Under the pieces are notes generated by a model. It was not told the origin of the DNA. It saw nothing but the letters and a program-made list of their open reading frames with translations, and searched no databases. A DNA stretch of 64,000 bases from Membranihabitans maritimus (GTDB taxonomy: Bacteria > Bacteroidota > Bacteroidia > Chitinophagales > Saprospiraceae), in the NCBI RefSeq assembly GCF_021729145.1, contig NZ_JAJSLW010000023.1, positions 1 through 64,000 of the forward strand, written 5' to 3'. Numbering within the stretch: the first letter of the stretch is position 1; every line of letters starts with the position of its first letter. The position numbers and the translations under genes were made by a program. Below are positions 62,522-64,000 of the stretch, one piece after another.

Positions 62522-63943
62522 ATGAAAAGAAGAAAGTTTTTAAAGGATAGTGTATTAAGTGCTTCTGCTTTTAGTATAGTACCCGCTTCTGTACTGTCAA
62601 AATCCGGAAGAAAAGCTCCATCAGACCAATTAAGTATTGCTCTTATCGGGGCTGGAGGACGAGGTAATGCACATTGGAATGCTGTAAAAGACAGTGATCA
62701 TGGAAATATTGTAGCGCTGGTAGATGTAGATGATAATCGCGCTGCCGATGCTTTTAAAAATAATCCTAAAGCAAAAAGATTTAGAAATTATAAAGAATTA
62801 GAATCCATAAAAGATGAATTTGATGCTTTTATGCTTGCTACTCCTGATAATACTCACGCCGTCATAGGGATGGCCATGATGGATTTGGGAAAACATGCCT
62901 ATATTGAAAAGCCACTAGCTCATGATATTTATGAGGTAAGAATGCTGACGGAAAAAGCAGCGGAAAAAAATCTGGTTACCCAAATGGGAAATCACGGCAG
63001 TTCCGGAGATGGTATCCGTCAAATATGCGAATGGATATGGGGAGGTGTGATAGGAGATGTTACTGAAGTCTTTTGTTGGACTAATCGTCCAGTTTGGCCT
63101 CAGGGGAAACCAGCACCCACTCAAGCGATGCCCATTCCGGACCATTTGGATTGGGATTTATGGCTTGGCCCTGCTAAATACACACATTACCATCCTGATT
63201 ACTCCCACTTTAAGTGGAGGGGATGGTGGGATTTTGGAACGGGTGCATTGGGTGATATGGGGTGCCATATTATAGACCCGGCATTTAAAGCCCTAAAATT
63301 AGGTTATCCTACGGAAGTTACCTCAAGTAATACAACTGTATGGGTAGGTGATTTCGTAGAAGCTGACTACAGTAAGAGTTGTCCTCCAAGTTCAATTACA
63401 CAACTTAAATTTCCAGCAAGAGAAGGAATGCCTGAAGTGAAAATGCATTGGCATGATGGTGGACTGATGCCGTCTTTCCCGGATGGTATAGACCCCAATG
63501 AAAAGATAGGAAACTGGGATGGAGGAGTTTTGTTTGTAGGTAGCAAAGGAATGTTATCTGCAGGGTGTTATGGTGCAAATCCAAAATTGCATTTCCCGGA
63601 TAATAATATACCCGAAGTACCTGAACCCCATCTTTCCAGAGTGGAAAATGGTACCGGAGGTCACCAGGAACAATGGATAAAAGCTTGTAAAGACGGAAGT
63701 GAAACATCTTCTCCTTTTTCATATGCGGGTCCTTTATCCGAAACCGTACTCATGGGGAACCTGGGAATTAGGAGTTATCAAATGAAGGTATTGCAAGAAG
63801 GGAAGACCCCGACTTCGTGGGCACCATATGATTATCCCGGAAGGAAGAAACTTCTTTGGGACGGGGAGAACATGAAGGTTACCAATTTTGATGAAGCCAA
63901 TGAATTTGTAAAGAGGGAGTATAGAGATGGATGGACATTGTAA
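62522..63943 (+). CDS. Tat-exported Gfo/Idh/MocA family oxidoreductase
   Basis: From ATG 62522 the protein has 473 residues; a TTG upstream would add eight. It opens MKRRKFLKDSVLSASAFSIVPASV, a twin-arginine signal. The NAD(P)-binding motif LSIALIGAGGRGNAHW is followed by the signature MAMMDLGKHAYIEKPLAHD. The C-terminal alpha/beta domain includes WWDFGTGALGDMGCHIIDP. It probably oxidises or epimerises a sugar in the periplasm with a tightly bound cofactor. The heptamer array begins 5 nt after the stop. Confidence 0.93.
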   Translation: MKRRKFLKDSVLSASAFSIVPASVLSKSGRKAPSDQLSIALIGAGGRGNAHWNAVKDSDHGNIVALVDVDDNRAADAFKNNPKAKRFRNYKELESIKDEFDAFMLATPDNTHAVIGMAMMDLGKHAYIEKPLAHDIYEVRMLTEKAAEKNLVTQMGNHGSSGDGIRQICEWIWGGVIGDVTEVFCWTNRPVWPQGKPAPTQAMPIPDHLDWDLWLGPAKYTHYHPDYSHFKWRGWWDFGTGALGDMGCHIIDPAFKALKLGYPTEVTSSNTTVWVGDFVEADYSKSCPPSSITQLKFPAREGMPEVKMHWHDGGLMPSFPDGIDPNEKIGNWDGGVLFVGSKGMLSAGCYGANPKLHFPDNNIPEVPEPHLSRVENGTGGHQEQWIKACKDGSETSSPFSYAGPLSETVLMGNLGIRSYQMKVLQEGKTPTSWAPYDYPGRKKLLWDGENMKVTNFDEANEFVKREYRDGWTL

Positions 63944-63947
63944 AGGA

Positions 63948-63996
63948 AGCTAGAAGTCGGGAGCCTGAAGATAGAAGCTAAAAGCTAGAAGACGGA
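63948..63996. repeat. degenerate heptamer array, consensus AGCTAGA
   Basis: Seven units in perfect 7-bp register: AGCTAGA, AGTCGGG, AGCCTGA, AGATAGA, AGCTAAA, AGCTAGA, AGACGGA. The consensus matches that of 104-166. The array may continue beyond the window. Confidence 0.75.
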
Positions 63997-64000
63997 ATTC

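Overview
The window is a stretch of a Bacteroidota chromosome, probably of the Saprospiria/Cytophagia type. The grounds are several secreted proteins with type IX secretion (T9SS) C-terminal sorting domains (type A and type B/CHU_C), a T9SS plug-type (DUF5103) protein, DUF4271 and DUF6702 proteins, A+T-rich starts without Shine-Dalgarno sequences, and promoter boxes of the Bacteroidota form TAnnTTTG. No rRNA, tRNA, CRISPR array, prophage or intact insertion sequence was seen. The assignment to phylum is firm; anything finer is inference.

Layout. 1-89 is the last 28 codons of a T9SS type B protein. 379-6378 (minus) is a tight operon: DUF6702, yidD, hemB, DUF4271, hemD, a CoA-type Nudix hydrolase, a sorbosone-dehydrogenase-like lipoprotein and a helical protein. 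6428-11680 (minus) holds ahcY with a clear terminator, then phosphohexomutase, cytochrome c, SDR and glycosyltransferase genes. 12.4-25.9 kb is mostly housekeeping and transport (pcm, tadA, guaB, mpg, DUF5103, dodecin, SGNH hydrolase, TRIC, FUSC, MmcQ, a K+ channel paired with a bestrophin). 26.4-34.5 kb has an aminotransferase/sulfotransferase pair, MATE, lipocalin, dcd, and an overlapping rhodanese/T9SS-A/PASTA operon. 35.4-46.2 kb is the accessory part: two large T9SS type B proteins, a 1089-residue amidohydrolase, and a lipoprotein gene that looks switched by a heptanucleotide repeat. 46.4-50.5 kb is metabolic (rocD, coaE, MazG-like, TlpA-like). 51.2-57.2 kb is a small secreted carbohydrate-related group (beta-propeller/FG-GAP protein, serine hydrolase, beta-propeller protein, LamG). 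The end carries a class IV aminotransferase, a PafA-like phosphatase, mpl, the pyruvate dehydrogenase E1 beta gene and a Tat-exported Gfo/Idh/MocA oxidoreductase.

The most interesting signals are in DNA structure. (1) A four-copy CAACTTT repeat after the start codon at 42685 puts the lipoprotein ORF out of frame; losing one copy restores a perfect lipoprotein signal peptide joined to the 291-codon ORF. The next gene, 19 nt away, is a T9SS adhesin-like protein with a cohesin-like domain whose signal-peptide codons contain a perfect 17-bp hairpin. Together they look like a phase-variable surface pair. (2) Three copies of a 139-184 bp MITE-like element have matching inverted ends and 6-8 bp target duplications. 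(3) A 29-unit octamer array starts exactly in the stop codon of mpg, and related heptamer arrays lie at both ends of the window. (4) Two further inverted-repeat elements lie side by side at 34.67-35.20 kb, one of them much richer in G+C than its surroundings.
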